64,000 nt of DNA, taken from the NCBI RefSeq assembly GCF_009857745.1, contig NZ_WWEN01000002.1, positions 558,001-622,000 of the forward strand, read 5' to 3'. The translations under genes were made by a program, and so were the position numbers. The notes under the pieces were generated by a model. It searched no databases. It was given only the letters and a program-made list of their open reading frames with translations, and had not been told where the DNA came from. This DNA comes from Thalassovita mangrovi. GTDB lineage: Bacteria; Pseudomonadota; Alphaproteobacteria; Rhodobacterales; Rhodobacteraceae. Shown here piece after piece: positions 46,040 to 54,489 of this stretch. Every line of letters starts with the position of its first letter. Within the stretch, counting starts at the first letter, position 1.

Positions 46040-46423
46040 TTATTTCACCCGATTCCAGGTCTGTTTCTTGCAGATCGGCCCGACGCAGCCCGACACTTTC
46101 AGAACGTCGCCCTTCAGCGACATCTTCGAGCTGTAGATCTTGTCGGTCGAGGGCTGCCAGATCTTGCCCTTCTTGTAGCTGCCGCCGCCCTGGGGGCTCA
46201 TGTCCCAGACCAGTTGCTTGCCGATATTGCCGGATTTGTATTCGCCGCCGGAATTGAAGGTGCGCGAAATGACGCCGCACAGGTTGGCGCCGCAGGGCGA
46301 AATGGTGACATGGGCATAGGACCCGTCATCGACCTGCGTTTTCCAGATGCCTTCGACCGGATCGGCCGAAGCCGCGCCCGCGAAGCCAAGGCCCAGAACG
46401 GCGGTGAGAATAAGCTTTTTCAT
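46040..46423 (-). CDS. Exported DUF2147 protein (paralogue 2)
   Basis: 127 aa, same family as the gene at 45541. Signal peptide MKKLILTAVLGLGFAGAASA, then DPVEGIWKTQVDDGSYAHVT, CGANLCGVISRTFNSGGEY, and a C-terminal VSGCVGPICKKQTWNRVK that matches the paralogue's Cys pair position for position. gggagg precedes the ATG. The pair looks like a tandem duplication that has diverged well. The two promoters are probably separate or in the ~100-bp gap. Confidence 0.88.
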   Translation of the reverse strand: MKKLILTAVLGLGFAGAASADPVEGIWKTQVDDGSYAHVTISPCGANLCGVISRTFNSGGEYKSGNIGKQLVWDMSPQGGGSYKKGKIWQPSTDKIYSSKMSLKGDVLKVSGCVGPICKKQTWNRVK

Positions 46424-46602
46424 CGGTCTCCCTCCCTTTGAATGGCCCGATCCTGACCCGGGATGGCGATTCCGATCAAGGCTGACATAGGGTCAAAGCG
46501 CGGGCAAAGCGGGAGGTCCGAACCGGGTATCGGCCCGCCCACATTGCATTTCCCGTTCTCCCGTGCAAAAGACCGGCCATGCACCAAGCGAAAGGCCGCG
46601 CC

Positions 46603-47325
46603 ATGATCCTCTACCCCGCGATTGACCTCAAGGACGGCAAGGCCGTCCGGCTTTACAAAGGCGAAATGGATCAGGCCACCGTGTTCAACGACGACCCGGC
46701 GGCGCAGGCGATGGAATTCGTCGAAGCGGGCTGCGAATGGCTGCACCTGGTGGACCTCAACGGCGCCTTTGCCGGCGAACCCGTGAATGCCGCCCCGGTC
46801 GAGGCGATCCTGAAACGCACCAAGGTCCCGGCGCAGCTGGGCGGCGGCATCCGCGACATGGCGACGATCGAAAACTGGCTGTCGAAGGGGCTGGCGCGGG
46901 TGATCCTGGGCACCGTGGCGGTGGAAAACCCCGATCTGGTGCGCGAGGCGGCGAAAGAATTCCCCGGCCATGTCGCCGTCGGCATCGATGCCCGCGACGG
47001 CCGCGTCGCCACCAAGGGCTGGGCCGAGGAAACCGACGTCATGGTCACCGACCTGGCAAAATCCTTCGAGGACGCGGGCGTGGCGGCGATCATCTATACC
47101 GACATCAACCGCGACGGCGCCATGCAGGGGCCGAACGTGGAGGCCACCGCGGCGCTGGCCAACGCGGTGTCGATCCCGGTGATCGCTTCGGGCGGCGTCA
47201 GCTCGCTCGACGATCTGCGGGCGCTGAAAAATTGCGGCGCGCCGCTCAACGGCGCGATCTCGGGCCGGGCGCTTTACGACGGCGCCATCGACCTGAAAGA
47301 GGCGCTGGAGCTGCTGAAGGCATGA
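46603..47325 (+). CDS. hisA: Phosphoribosylformimino-AICAR ribotide isomerase
   Basis: 240 aa; Amadori isomerase of histidine synthesis, (beta/alpha)8 barrel. The catalytic Asp residues lie in [13 protein letters not shown] (about residue 8) and [12 protein letters not shown] (about 130), with phosphate loops GGGIRD and [12 protein letters not shown] start at 46603 because gaaagg lies at good spacing and this gives the conserved [10 protein letters not shown]-terminus; an ATG at 46579 would add eight residues. Its TGA overlaps the ATG of a small membrane protein. Confidence 0.96.
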   Translation: MILYPAIDLKDGKAVRLYKGEMDQATVFNDDPAAQAMEFVEAGCEWLHLVDLNGAFAGEPVNAAPVEAILKRTKVPAQLGGGIRDMATIENWLSKGLARVILGTVAVENPDLVREAAKEFPGHVAVGIDARDGRVATKGWAEETDVMVTDLAKSFEDAGVAAIIYTDINRDGAMQGPNVEATAALANAVSIPVIASGGVSSLDDLRALKNCGAPLNGAISGRALYDGAIDLKEALELLKA

Positions 47326-47609
47326 TCCGGCGGCGGACCCTGCTGCTTTCCACCGTCCTGCTGATCTGCCTCGCCCCGGCGGTCAGCATGTTCTGGGCCA
47401 GCTGGTTCGCCGAACGCCACGACTGCATCCTGCACGAAGGCTACAGCAATCCCTGCTTCGTGAATGGCAAGGATTGGGGCGACACGCTTTACAGCGCTTT
47501 CGTCATGGGCTGGCTGATGATGCTGACCTTGCCCCTGGCGGCGACCATCGCGCTCTTCTTCGCCCTGAAGGCCGCGTTCACCCTGATCCGGCGCGTCCTC
47601 CGGCGTTGA
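47322..47609 (+). CDS. Small two-helix membrane protein coupled to hisA
   Basis: 95 aa, unknown family. TM1 at about residues 6-27 and TM2 at about 60-85 flank a short loop that contains two Cys (DCILHEG and NPCFVNGK), placed so that they could form a disulfide outside the cytoplasm. Basic residues at both ends (MIRRR, RRVLRR) suggest both termini are cytoplasmic. It overlaps the hisA stop by ATGA, so translation is coupled. No link to histidine is evident. Confidence 0.8.
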   Translation: MIRRRTLLLSTVLLICLAPAVSMFWASWFAERHDCILHEGYSNPCFVNGKDWGDTLYSAFVMGWLMMLTLPLAATIALFFALKAAFTLIRRVLRR

Positions 47610-47717
47610 ACCGCCCCTGCCCCGGATGCGCGCGGGACATGCATGCGACACCGCACCACAGCCCTGAATAGCGCTTTTGGGCGCAGTATTGCCGCAGGCA
47701 ACGATCCGAGGCCGCCG

Positions 47718-48188
47718 ATGCGACACATTTCCCCTACCCCCCTGCCCGCGCATTCGCGCCTGTGGTCCAGGGTGCAAAGCGGCGATTTCATCGACGGCTA
47801 CGCGGTGGACAGCGCGCTTTCCCCGCGCGCGGCGGCGGATATCGGCTTCACCCTGCCCGGCTGGGCCAAGGCCCTGATGACCCTGCGCAACACACTGATG
47901 CACCCCTTCGGCCTGAAGACCGAGGCGAGCGAAACCGGCGACGGCGCGATTTTCCCGGTCGAATATGAGGGCGAGGACGAACTGATCCTCGGCACCGACG
48001 ACCGCCATCTCGATTTCCGCATCTGCCTGATGCAGGACGGCGGGCGGCTTCACATGGCGACCTGGGTGCACCGCAACAATGCCTTCGGCACGGCCTACCT
48101 GGCGCTGATCAAACCGTTTCACGTGCTGATCACGCGCAACACCATGCGCCGCATCGCCCGCGTTGCATCCGGCCCGGCTGCGGAGTAA
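47718..48188 (+). CDS. DUF2867 domain protein
   Basis: 156 aa. The pattern FIDGYAVDSA, LPGWAKALMTLRNTLMHPFG and the end WVHRNNAFGTAYLALIKPFH matches the DUF2867 family (function unknown; sometimes appended to NAD-dependent epimerases). I start at 47718 where gagg lies upstream; an ATG at 47643 in frame is less likely. It lies between the hisA-linked small gene and hisF on the same strand, so it may be carried in the his transcript without a known role in the pathway. Confidence 0.82.
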   Translation: MRHISPTPLPAHSRLWSRVQSGDFIDGYAVDSALSPRAAADIGFTLPGWAKALMTLRNTLMHPFGLKTEASETGDGAIFPVEYEGEDELILGTDDRHLDFRICLMQDGGRLHMATWVHRNNAFGTAYLALIKPFHVLITRNTMRRIARVASGPAAE

Positions 48189-48221
48189 AGACGGGGCAAT
48201 CCCGCCCGAAGGTGCTCCGAC

Positions 48222-49001
48222 ATGCTGAAAACCCGCATCATCCCCTGCCTCGACGTCGCCGATGGCCGCGTCGTCAAAGGCGTGAATTTCGTCGACCTGG
48301 TCGATGCCGGCGACCCGGTGGAATCGGCCAAGGCCTATGACGCGGCAGGCGCCGACGAAATCTGCTTCCTCGACATCCACGCGACGCATGAAAACCGCGG
48401 CGTGATGCTCGATGTGGTGCAGCGCACGGCGGAACAATGCTACGTGCCGCTGACCGTGGGCGGCGGCGTGCGCTCCGTGCAGGACGTACGCAACCTGCTG
48501 TTGGCGGGCGCCGACAAGGTCAGCTTCAATTCGGCGGCCGTGGCCAATCCCGATGTGGTGGCCGAAGCAGCCGATCAGTTCGGCAGCCAATGCATCGTGG
48601 TGGCAATCGACGCCAAGACGGTCGAAACCGATGCGGACGGCAACGGCATCCGCTGGGAAATCTTCACCCATGGCGGGCGCAAATCCACCGGCATCGACGC
48701 GGTGGAATTCGCCAAGCTGGTCGCAGAAAAGGGTGCCGGTGAAATCCTGCTGACCTCGATGGACCGCGACGGCACCCGCGCCGGTTTCAACCTCGCCTTG
48801 ACCAAGGCGATCAGCGACGCCGTCGACATCCCCGTGATCGCATCGGGCGGCGTCGGCACGCTCGACCACCTGGTCGAAGGCGTCACCAAGGGCGGCGCCA
48901 GCGCCGTCCTGGCCGCCTCGATCTTCCATTTCGGCGATTACACCATCCGCGAGGCCAAGGAACACATGGCGCAAGCGGGCATTCCGATGAGGATCGAATG
49001 A
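48222..49001 (+). CDS. hisF: Imidazole glycerol phosphate synthase, cyclase subunit
   Basis: 259 aa; with HisH converts PRFAR plus ammonia to imidazole glycerol phosphate and AICAR. The two catalytic Asp residues are in [13 protein letters not shown] (about residue 11) and [14 protein letters not shown] (about 183). [12 protein letters not shown] and [11 protein letters not shown] are the phosphate-binding loops. gaagg lies upstream. The stop overlaps the hisE start (ATGA), so both are translationally coupled. Confidence 0.97.
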   Translation: MLKTRIIPCLDVADGRVVKGVNFVDLVDAGDPVESAKAYDAAGADEICFLDIHATHENRGVMLDVVQRTAEQCYVPLTVGGGVRSVQDVRNLLLAGADKVSFNSAAVANPDVVAEAADQFGSQCIVVAIDAKTVETDADGNGIRWEIFTHGGRKSTGIDAVEFAKLVAEKGAGEILLTSMDRDGTRAGFNLALTKAISDAVDIPVIASGGVGTLDHLVEGVTKGGASAVLAASIFHFGDYTIREAKEHMAQAGIPMRIE

Positions 49002-49309
49002 CACTCGACGATCTCGCACAAACCATCGCCGCGCGCGCCGCGGCCGATCCCGACGCCAGCTGGACCGCGAAACTGCTGTCCAAGGGCCCGGAAAAATGCG
49101 CCGAGAAATTCGGCGAGGAAGCCGTCGAGGCGATCATCGAGGCCATCAAGGGCGACCGCGAAAGGCTGACCTCGGAAGCCGCCGACGTGCTGTTCCACCT
49201 GCTGGTGATGCTGCAATCGCGTGACGTGCCGCTGGCCGATGTGATGGCCGAACTCGCCCGCCGCCAGGGCACCTCCGGCATCGCCGAAAAGGCCGCCCGC
49301 AAAAGCTGA
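48998..49309 (+). CDS. hisE: Phosphoribosyl-ATP pyrophosphatase
   Basis: 103 aa; hydrolyses PR-ATP to PR-AMP, the second step of histidine synthesis. It has the all-alpha MazG-like fold with [20 protein letters not shown] and [13 protein letters not shown] (metal/pyrophosphate helices, residues about 25-55) followed by [14 protein letters not shown]. It is stand-alone here rather than fused to HisI. The start overlaps the hisF stop by 4 bp. A half copy of the intergenic repeat follows immediately. Confidence 0.96.
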   Translation: MTLDDLAQTIAARAAADPDASWTAKLLSKGPEKCAEKFGEEAVEAIIEAIKGDRERLTSEAADVLFHLLVMLQSRDVPLADVMAELARRQGTSGIAEKAARKS

Positions 49310-49310
49310 T

Positions 49311-49385
49311 CCGTTTCTTCTTGGCAAAAATACTCCGGGGGTGAATGCGCGCAACGCGCGCAGAGGGGGCGGCGCCCCCTTCCCT
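49311..49385 (-). repeat. Half copy of the intergenic repeat, inverted (copy D)
   Basis: Directly after hisE. On the minus strand it reads GGGGGC-type hairpin, then CCCCCGGAGTATTTTTGCC and AAGAAGAAACGG, which matches the left half of copies B and C (hairpin, then GGAGTATTTG..CCAAGAAGAA). The right half with the ACAATC end is missing. It also contains TGCGCGCaacGCGCGCA (about 49346-49361), a hairpin of its own. Confidence 0.6.
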
Positions 49386-49512
49386 TGCCGCGGGAGAGGC
49401 CCAATCCGGGAAACCGGCTCCTGCCCCGCCAGTGGCTCGGCAAAGCGCATCTTAACCACTTTTAAATCCCCACTGTCTTCAATGGCCGGGCAATGCAGGG
49501 AGAGGTGGCGAC

Positions 49513-50835
49513 GTGATCGGCCTTTTGAAAACCAGATCGTTCCGATTTTGGATGGGACTTTGCGCCGCCCTGGCGCTGACGCCGATCGCGGTGTCTGCCA
49601 TCGGTGGCTTCCTGCTTCTCGACCGCGGCGTGATCGGCCCGTTCGAGGACATTGCCGAACGCCACCGTTATCACATCGTCCCGGTGCAGCGGCTGAACAT
49701 GCTGGTCAAGGATACCCTTGCCCCGGTCGATGAATTCGTGAACGGCGCCAACCCGACCGGGCCCCTGGCCTATCGCAGCATGCGACAACAGATCGAGGCG
49801 GAATTCGCCGCGCTCGCCTTACATACGCATATTGAAACCTCCGCCAATTCCCTGCTGAAACGCGCCCACGAGGACTGGATCGCGGCGGATCGCAGCGCAA
49901 CGGAGCTGATTTCGCTCGCCCCGCCGGCCGGTGACGGCGGCGCTGCGCGGCTCATGCGGCAGTTCCACGCTCATGCCGCCGCGGCCTCCGACGAGCTGTC
50001 GGCGGTCAATGGCCAACTGATCGCCGCAATCGAGACCGATCACGACAGGGCGCTTTTGCATTATGAAAGGTCATTGTGGATCATGGGCATCGCCGGGGCC
50101 GTGTGCCTGCTGACGACGGTCGGCGGGATCTCCCTGATCAGCCGGATCATGACGCGCAGCGTGAACCGGCTGGTCGACGGGGCGGCGCGCTTCGCCCAGG
50201 GCGACCGCGACTACCGGATCGACATCCAGGTGCCGCCCGAACTGCATCGCGTGGCCGAGGAATTCAACCGGATGATCGGGCGCATCAAGATATCCGAAAC
50301 GGCGCTGACCGATCTGGCCGTGCGCGACAGCCTCACCCGGCTGCTCAACCGGCGGGCCTTCGAGGAGGCCCTGGCGGAAACCTTCGACCGGGTACAGCGC
50401 TTCGGCGAAACGACGGCGCTTCTGGCTCTGGATATCGACCATTTCAAGCACATCAACGATACCTACGGACATGCCGCCGGGGACATGGTGCTGCAGGAAA
50501 TCGGCGCCATACTGACGCGAAACCTGCGCTCCTTCGACCGCCCGTTCCGCGTCGGCGGCGAAGAATTTTCGGTGCTGTTGCCGGGCACGACCGCCATCGC
50601 TGCGCGCGACATCGCCGACCGTCTGCGCGAAGCGGTCGAACGCCACCCGTTCCGCTGCGGCGCAAACCGGATCGCCGTCACGGTCAGCATCGGCATCGCG
50701 GTCACCGGCCCCGAAATGACCCAGGCAAGCCTGGTCGAAGCGGCCGATGCCGCCCTGTACGAGGCCAAGCTGAAAGGCAGAAACCGGGTCGAACTCGTCC
50801 CCGACCCCGGGACCGAAGGCAGCAAGGTGGCGTGA
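49513..50835 (+). CDS. Membrane diguanylate cyclase (HAMP-GGDEF)
   Basis: 440 aa. TM1 (about 12-33) and TM2 (about 188-212) enclose a helical periplasmic sensor of about 150 residues; a HAMP linker (about 210-265) leads to a GGDEF domain (about 275-435). The active site is GGEEF at 348-352, a functional variant, and the inhibitory I-site RSFD lies five residues upstream, so the enzyme should make cyclic di-GMP and be feedback-inhibited. LDIDHFKHINDTYGHAAGD is the metal/GTP segment. The start has agggagaggtgg upstream. No EAL gene is near. The signal sensed is unknown. Confidence 0.93.
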   Translation: MIGLLKTRSFRFWMGLCAALALTPIAVSAIGGFLLLDRGVIGPFEDIAERHRYHIVPVQRLNMLVKDTLAPVDEFVNGANPTGPLAYRSMRQQIEAEFAALALHTHIETSANSLLKRAHEDWIAADRSATELISLAPPAGDGGAARLMRQFHAHAAAASDELSAVNGQLIAAIETDHDRALLHYERSLWIMGIAGAVCLLTTVGGISLISRIMTRSVNRLVDGAARFAQGDRDYRIDIQVPPELHRVAEEFNRMIGRIKISETALTDLAVRDSLTRLLNRRAFEEALAETFDRVQRFGETTALLALDIDHFKHINDTYGHAAGDMVLQEIGAILTRNLRSFDRPFRVGGEEFSVLLPGTTAIAARDIADRLREAVERHPFRCGANRIAVTVSIGIAVTGPEMTQASLVEAADAALYEAKLKGRNRVELVPDPGTEGSKVA

Positions 50836-50845
50836 CGCCCCGCAC

Positions 50846-51319
50846 TCAAAGCTTGGACGAAATCACCCCGGTCGCGAAGCCGCCCATGCGCAACTCGCCG
50901 TACAGCCGCTGGTATTCGATCTTCGGACACCGGTTCATGATCACGTCCACCCCGCGCGCACGGGCCTTTTCGGCGGCCTCGGCATGTTCCACCCCGATCT
51001 GCATCCAGATCGTGCCGAGGTCGGGGAAACACTCCAGCGCCTCGTCGACGATGGGCGGCACGTGATCGGAGCGGCGGAAGATGTCGACCATGTCGACCTT
51101 GCCCTCGATGTCGCGCAGGCTGGCCTTCACCTCGCAGCCGAACAGCACCTCGCCGGCATGGCCGGGATTGACCGGCACCACGTCGAAGCCCTTCAGAGAC
51201 AGGTAACGCGCCACGTAATAGCTGGGCCGCACCGGGTTCATCGACACGCCCACCACCGCGACGCGCTTGGTTCGGGTCAGGACCTTTTTCAGGAATTCGT
51301 CGGAATACTGTTCGCTCAT
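50846..51319 (-). CDS. CoA-binding (YccU-like) protein
   Basis: 157-aa Rossmann-fold CoA-binding protein of the CoA_binding_2 family. RVAVVGVSMNPVRPSYYVAR near residue 20 is the nucleotide loop, VVPVNPGHAGEVLFG and VDMVDIFRRSDHVPPIVDE are further family marks, and PDLGTIWMQIGV leads to the C-terminal helix. The role is unknown; members may sense acyl-CoA or succinyl-CoA states. I start at 51319 (ATG); the upstream frame to 51541 is antisense or leader sequence. It is convergent with the diguanylate cyclase gene, 10 bp apart. Confidence 0.87.
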   Translation of the reverse strand: MSEQYSDEFLKKVLTRTKRVAVVGVSMNPVRPSYYVARYLSLKGFDVVPVNPGHAGEVLFGCEVKASLRDIEGKVDMVDIFRRSDHVPPIVDEALECFPDLGTIWMQIGVEHAEAAEKARARGVDVIMNRCPKIEYQRLYGELRMGGFATGVISSKL

Positions 51320-51399
51320 GCCCCAGCGATAGCGCGCCTGCGGGATCAGGGGAAGCCTCTTTGATCCCCCTGACCGCCAGGGGAAGACGGCGAACAAAG

Positions 51400-51426
51400 A
51401 AAAAGCGCCCAAGAAACCTTGGGCGC
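51400..51426 (-). terminator. Intrinsic terminator on the minus strand
   Basis: Stem GCGCCCAAG / CTTGGGCGC (9 bp, 4-nt loop), preceded on the plus strand by AAAAA, which on the minus strand gives a TTTTT run after the stem. It lies 137 bp beyond the stop of the zinc-ribbon gene at 51563 and may end its long 3' UTR or a separate small RNA. Confidence 0.8.
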
Positions 51427-51562
51427 CAGTGTCGGAACGAGGGACAGTGAATGAGATCGCAAAGTTCCGGTTTCGCGTCTCTGATAGATAGATAGGAACG
51501 ATTCCGGGCATTTGAAGGGCTGGTAAAGAAGCTGTGAACAAGAGGCCGAGGGCAGCTCGGGC

Positions 51563-51847
51563 TCAGTCGAAGATATCTTCCACCGCGTCGAACAACTCAT
51601 CCAACAGCTTCGCCCCGAATCCCTTGCGGCGCTTGACCTTCTTCGCCTTGGATTTCTTCGGCTTATACGGCTTGAGCTTGGCCGCCTTTTCCGGCGCCGC
51701 CACCGCGTCCGACCGCAGCCGCTTGAGATTGTGCAAGGGCGCGCCACAGGAGGCGCAGCTCAGTTCGTGCCGGACCTCTCCGGTCAGGACCAGCTCGGCG
51801 CGGCGGCCGCAATAACAGCAAGTGGCGATTTTTCGGCTATGGGGCAT
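51563..51847 (-). CDS. Small zinc-ribbon protein with Lys-rich linker
   Basis: 94 aa. Two CxxC pairs (CCYC at residues 10-13 and CASC near 31) make a zinc ribbon in the first 40 residues. A strongly basic low-complexity region follows (KAAKLKPYKPKKSKAKKVKR, about 55-75), then a C-terminal amphipathic acidic end LLDELFDAVEDIFD. The layout suggests a nucleic-acid or ribosome contact, but no family function is known to me. The ATG at 51847 has a weak ribosome site. It diverges from the membrane protein gene at 51946. Confidence 0.78.
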   Translation of the reverse strand: MPHSRKIATCCYCGRRAELVLTGEVRHELSCASCGAPLHNLKRLRSDAVAAPEKAAKLKPYKPKKSKAKKVKRRKGFGAKLLDELFDAVEDIFD

Positions 51848-51945
51848 GGGATCACAGATAGATACCAATCGGGCAAACGCAAGACCGTTCGGGATGGGCG
51901 ATTCCCATGCTACCATGGGCTGCGCTGCAACCGAGGAGACAGCCG

Positions 51946-52779
51946 ATGCAAAGCATAGTGAAAATGGTCGCCAAGGGGCCGCTGACCCGGGCCGGCAACC
52001 CGTCGCCGGTGCCGCTGGATCAGAAGAAGATCGCGCTCTATGTCGGGCTGATCGCCTTCGCCCTGCCCTGCCTGCTTTATGCGTCGTCCTTCGTGTCGCA
52101 TTTCTGCCGGATGAGTTCGATCAGCCATTATTACTACATCCCCTTCTGGGGCAGTTTCTTCGTCGGCTGCATGGGGTTCATCGCGGTGTTCCTGTTCTGC
52201 TACCGCGGGCACACCAAATGGGACAATGTCATTTCCTCGATCGGGGCCGTGGGGGCGATGTGCGTCGCGATTTTCCCGACCTTCGGGCCGGGCTGCAGCA
52301 CCGGTTATTCCGGCCGCGCCTTCGTCGCCTATGCCCCCAATCCCGACGATCCGCTGACCGTGCCGACCAATGCGGGCTATGACTACGTGGTGATGACCCT
52401 GTTCGGGAAGGTGCTGAATTCCCAGTTCTTCCACTTCCTGGGGGCCTTCGTGATGTTTTCGATCCTGGCCTATTTCGCGCTCTACGCCTTCCGCCGCGAC
52501 AATGGCGAAGGCGTGGTGATGACCAAGCGGGGCGAGGCGGAAATGTCATCGGCCAAGGCGATCCGCAACACCATCTACCTGATTTGCGGGCTGACCATAT
52601 TGGCCTGCATGGCCGCCATCGGCCTGACCGAAGGCGCGCCCTATGGCACCGCCGCGCTGTTCCCGCCGACCTTCACCTTCGAGGCGCTGGCGCTGTTCGC
52701 CTTCGGCCTGTCCTGGATGGTGAAGGGCCGGTTCCTGCGCCTGGTGCAGGAAAAGTCGGAGCTGCTGAAAGCGGCCTGA
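51946..52779 (+). CDS. Uncharacterised multi-pass membrane protein
   Basis: 277 aa with about six predicted membrane helices. Features are SSISHYYYIPFWGSFFVG and CMGFIAVFLFCYRGHTKWDN (about residues 55-95), an outside loop with CSTGYSGRAFVAYAPNPDD (about 120-140), and a C-terminal charged tail. The SxSHYYY and YRGHxxWDN pairs recall DUF998/Frag1-like proteins, but I cannot assign it. The start at 51946 has gaggaga at proper spacing; an ATG at 51907 would add 13 residues. It converges on rlmB with one shared gap base. Confidence 0.78.
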   Translation: MQSIVKMVAKGPLTRAGNPSPVPLDQKKIALYVGLIAFALPCLLYASSFVSHFCRMSSISHYYYIPFWGSFFVGCMGFIAVFLFCYRGHTKWDNVISSIGAVGAMCVAIFPTFGPGCSTGYSGRAFVAYAPNPDDPLTVPTNAGYDYVVMTLFGKVLNSQFFHFLGAFVMFSILAYFALYAFRRDNGEGVVMTKRGEAEMSSAKAIRNTIYLICGLTILACMAAIGLTEGAPYGTAALFPPTFTFEALALFAFGLSWMVKGRFLRLVQEKSELLKAA

Positions 52780-53556
52780 TCAGCCCTTGGCGGCGTAAAG
52801 CGCCACGGCGGCGGCGTTGGACACGTTCAGCGACCCGAAGCTGCGGGCGAAGTCGATCCGCACCAGTTGATCGCAGGTTTCCTTGGTCTTTTGCCGCAGC
52901 CCCGGGCCTTCGGCCCCCAGCACCAGCGCGATGGGTTGGTCGCGATGGCCCTCGACCGCCTCTTCGATGGTGGCCTCGGCAGTGCCATCCAGCCCCAGGA
53001 TCAGGTAGCCCATGTTGCGCAGTTCCTGCATCGCGTCCGACAGATTCTTGACCCGAAGATAGGGCTGGCGTTCCAACGCACCGCTGGCGGTCTTGGCCAG
53101 GGCGCCGGTTTCCGGCGCGCTGTGATGGCGCGGGGCAACCACGGCGGAGGCGCCGAACACCTCGGCCGAGCGCAGAATCGCGCCGACGTTATGCGGATCG
53201 GTCACCCGGTCCAGCATCACCACCCGCGGCACCAGCCCCGGCTGCCCGGCACAGACGTGATCCAGCCGCCCCCAGTCGAGCGGTTTGACCTCAAGCGCCG
53301 CGCCCTGATGGACCGATTGCGGATCAATGGGCGCGGAGAATTTGCGCGGATCGACGATTTCGGGTTCCACCCCGGCCTCGGCCACCGCATCCGCCAGCTT
53401 GTCCAGCGCGTTCTTGGTCACCATCAGCCGCAGTTTTTCACGCTCCGGGTTCAGCAGTGCATCGCGCACCGCGTGCAGGCCGAACAGCCACACCGTTTCC
53501 GACGCGGAGGCGCGTTTCGCCTGTTCCTTGGCGACGACCCATTTCGGTTTTTTCAT
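52780..53556 (-). CDS. rlmB: 23S rRNA Gm2251 2'-O-methyltransferase (SpoU family)
   Basis: 258 aa. An N-terminal substrate-binding domain (VWLFGLHAVRDALLNPERE, about 25) precedes the SPOUT methyltransferase fold with its three motifs: DPHNVGAILRSAEVFGASAV (about 125), LVLGAEGPGLRQKT (about 217) and SLNVSNAAAVALYAA (about 240). It should methylate G2251 of 23S rRNA using SAM. I start at 53556, where gaaaggatcgggg lies upstream. It diverges from tRNA-Tyr, which starts 134 bp away. Confidence 0.92.
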   Translation of the reverse strand: MKKPKWVVAKEQAKRASASETVWLFGLHAVRDALLNPEREKLRLMVTKNALDKLADAVAEAGVEPEIVDPRKFSAPIDPQSVHQGAALEVKPLDWGRLDHVCAGQPGLVPRVVMLDRVTDPHNVGAILRSAEVFGASAVVAPRHHSAPETGALAKTASGALERQPYLRVKNLSDAMQELRNMGYLILGLDGTAEATIEEAVEGHRDQPIALVLGAEGPGLRQKTKETCDQLVRIDFARSFGSLNVSNAAAVALYAAKG

Positions 53557-53689
53557 GCCCCGATCCTTTCCCAGAAGCGTGGCTGCGTTAATGCGACGGG
53601 ACATTGCCGCCTGCAAGGGATTTTCTGGTTGACGCCCGTTTCCGGGCACAGTAATCAGCCCCTCACCAGACGGCGTTGCCGTCGGAAGT

Positions 53690-53773
53690 GGGCGACAGGC
53701 CGCAAGGTGTGGCAGGGGACTGTAACTCCCTCGCGGAGACGCACGCCTGGTTCGATTCCAGGGTCGCCCACCA
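53690..53773 (+). tRNA. tRNA-Tyr (anticodon GTA)
   Basis: An 84-nt class II tRNA. The acceptor stem GGGCGAC pairs perfectly with GTCGCCC; D arm is GCC..GGC; the anticodon stem GGGGA/TCCCT (one GT pair) carries loop CTGTAAC with anticodon GTA at 53722-53724. A long variable arm (about CGCGGAGACGC) follows, as expected for bacterial tyrosine tRNA, and the T arm is CCTGG-TTCGATT-CCAGG. Discriminator A and CCA are encoded (53770-53773). Confidence 0.97.
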
Positions 53774-53855
53774 CTTCCTCCTCCTCAGCGACAGACAGCA
53801 GTGACCGGCGAAAATCTGTGGGTGTTCCGGATGCGGGCAGCGGCGACCCCGACCA

Positions 53856-54395
53856 TCAGGGCATCAGCACCGCCTTGCGCTCGAAACTGGCCGAATCCGT
53901 GGTCATGTCGTCATAGAAAATCTCGACATAGACCTTCTGCACCGATCCCGGCGCCAATCCCATGATCGGCATCGCCTCGTCGTCGATCAAGGCGTTGGGC
54001 GAGGCGGTGTCGTCGTGGCAGGGCGGCAGCGGATAGACCTGAATCGGCCCGTCATTGAAGGAATAGCGAATCGCGTTCAGCCCGCAGCGCCAGCTCAGCA
54101 GCTGGGTGAAGTAAACGATGTCCTGGCCGTCATATTCGCGCACCGCGATCCAGTTGGCCTTGGTCATGCCGAGGATCGGGCGCACCTCCTGCGCGGTGGT
54201 GAATTTGCCGCTGGGCACCTCGGGCGCGGGCTGCGGCGCCGGTTGCGGGGCGGCCTGGGCCGCAGCCTGCTCGGTCGGCGCGGCGCTTTCGGTTACCGGC
54301 GCGGGTTCTGCCGCGACCTCCGCCATCGAACTCGATCTGGCCTCGCCAGCGCCCTGCGCCGCCATCGCCACCAGCATCAGAAATACGTCGAGCAT
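53856..54395 (-). CDS. Uncharacterised exported or membrane-anchored protein with Ala/Pro linker
   Basis: About 179 aa. The N-terminal hydrophobic segment (MLDVFLMLVAMAAQGAGEA) may be a signal peptide or anchor. A low-complexity Pro/Ala/Gln linker follows (about 28-60), then a ~110-residue domain with VRPILGMTKANWIAVREYDG, YFTQLLSWRCGLNAI and the Cys of LPPCHDD; the two Cys could pair. I do not recognise it. Start at 54395 because gggga lies 5 bp upstream. It diverges from the glycosyltransferase-like gene across 94 bp. Confidence 0.78.
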   Translation of the reverse strand: MLDVFLMLVAMAAQGAGEARSSSMAEVAAEPAPVTESAAPTEQAAAQAAPQPAPQPAPEVPSGKFTTAQEVRPILGMTKANWIAVREYDGQDIVYFTQLLSWRCGLNAIRYSFNDGPIQVYPLPPCHDDTASPNALIDDEAMPIMGLAPGSVQKVYVEIFYDDMTTDSASFERKAVLMP

Positions 54396-54489
54396 AAAAT
54401 TCCCCTTTCGCAAAATACACCGCGGCCCCTTCTGTAAGCGCCGCCTTGCCCCTATAGTGATGAAAAAATGAGGTCAGGGCAGCCCGAGT

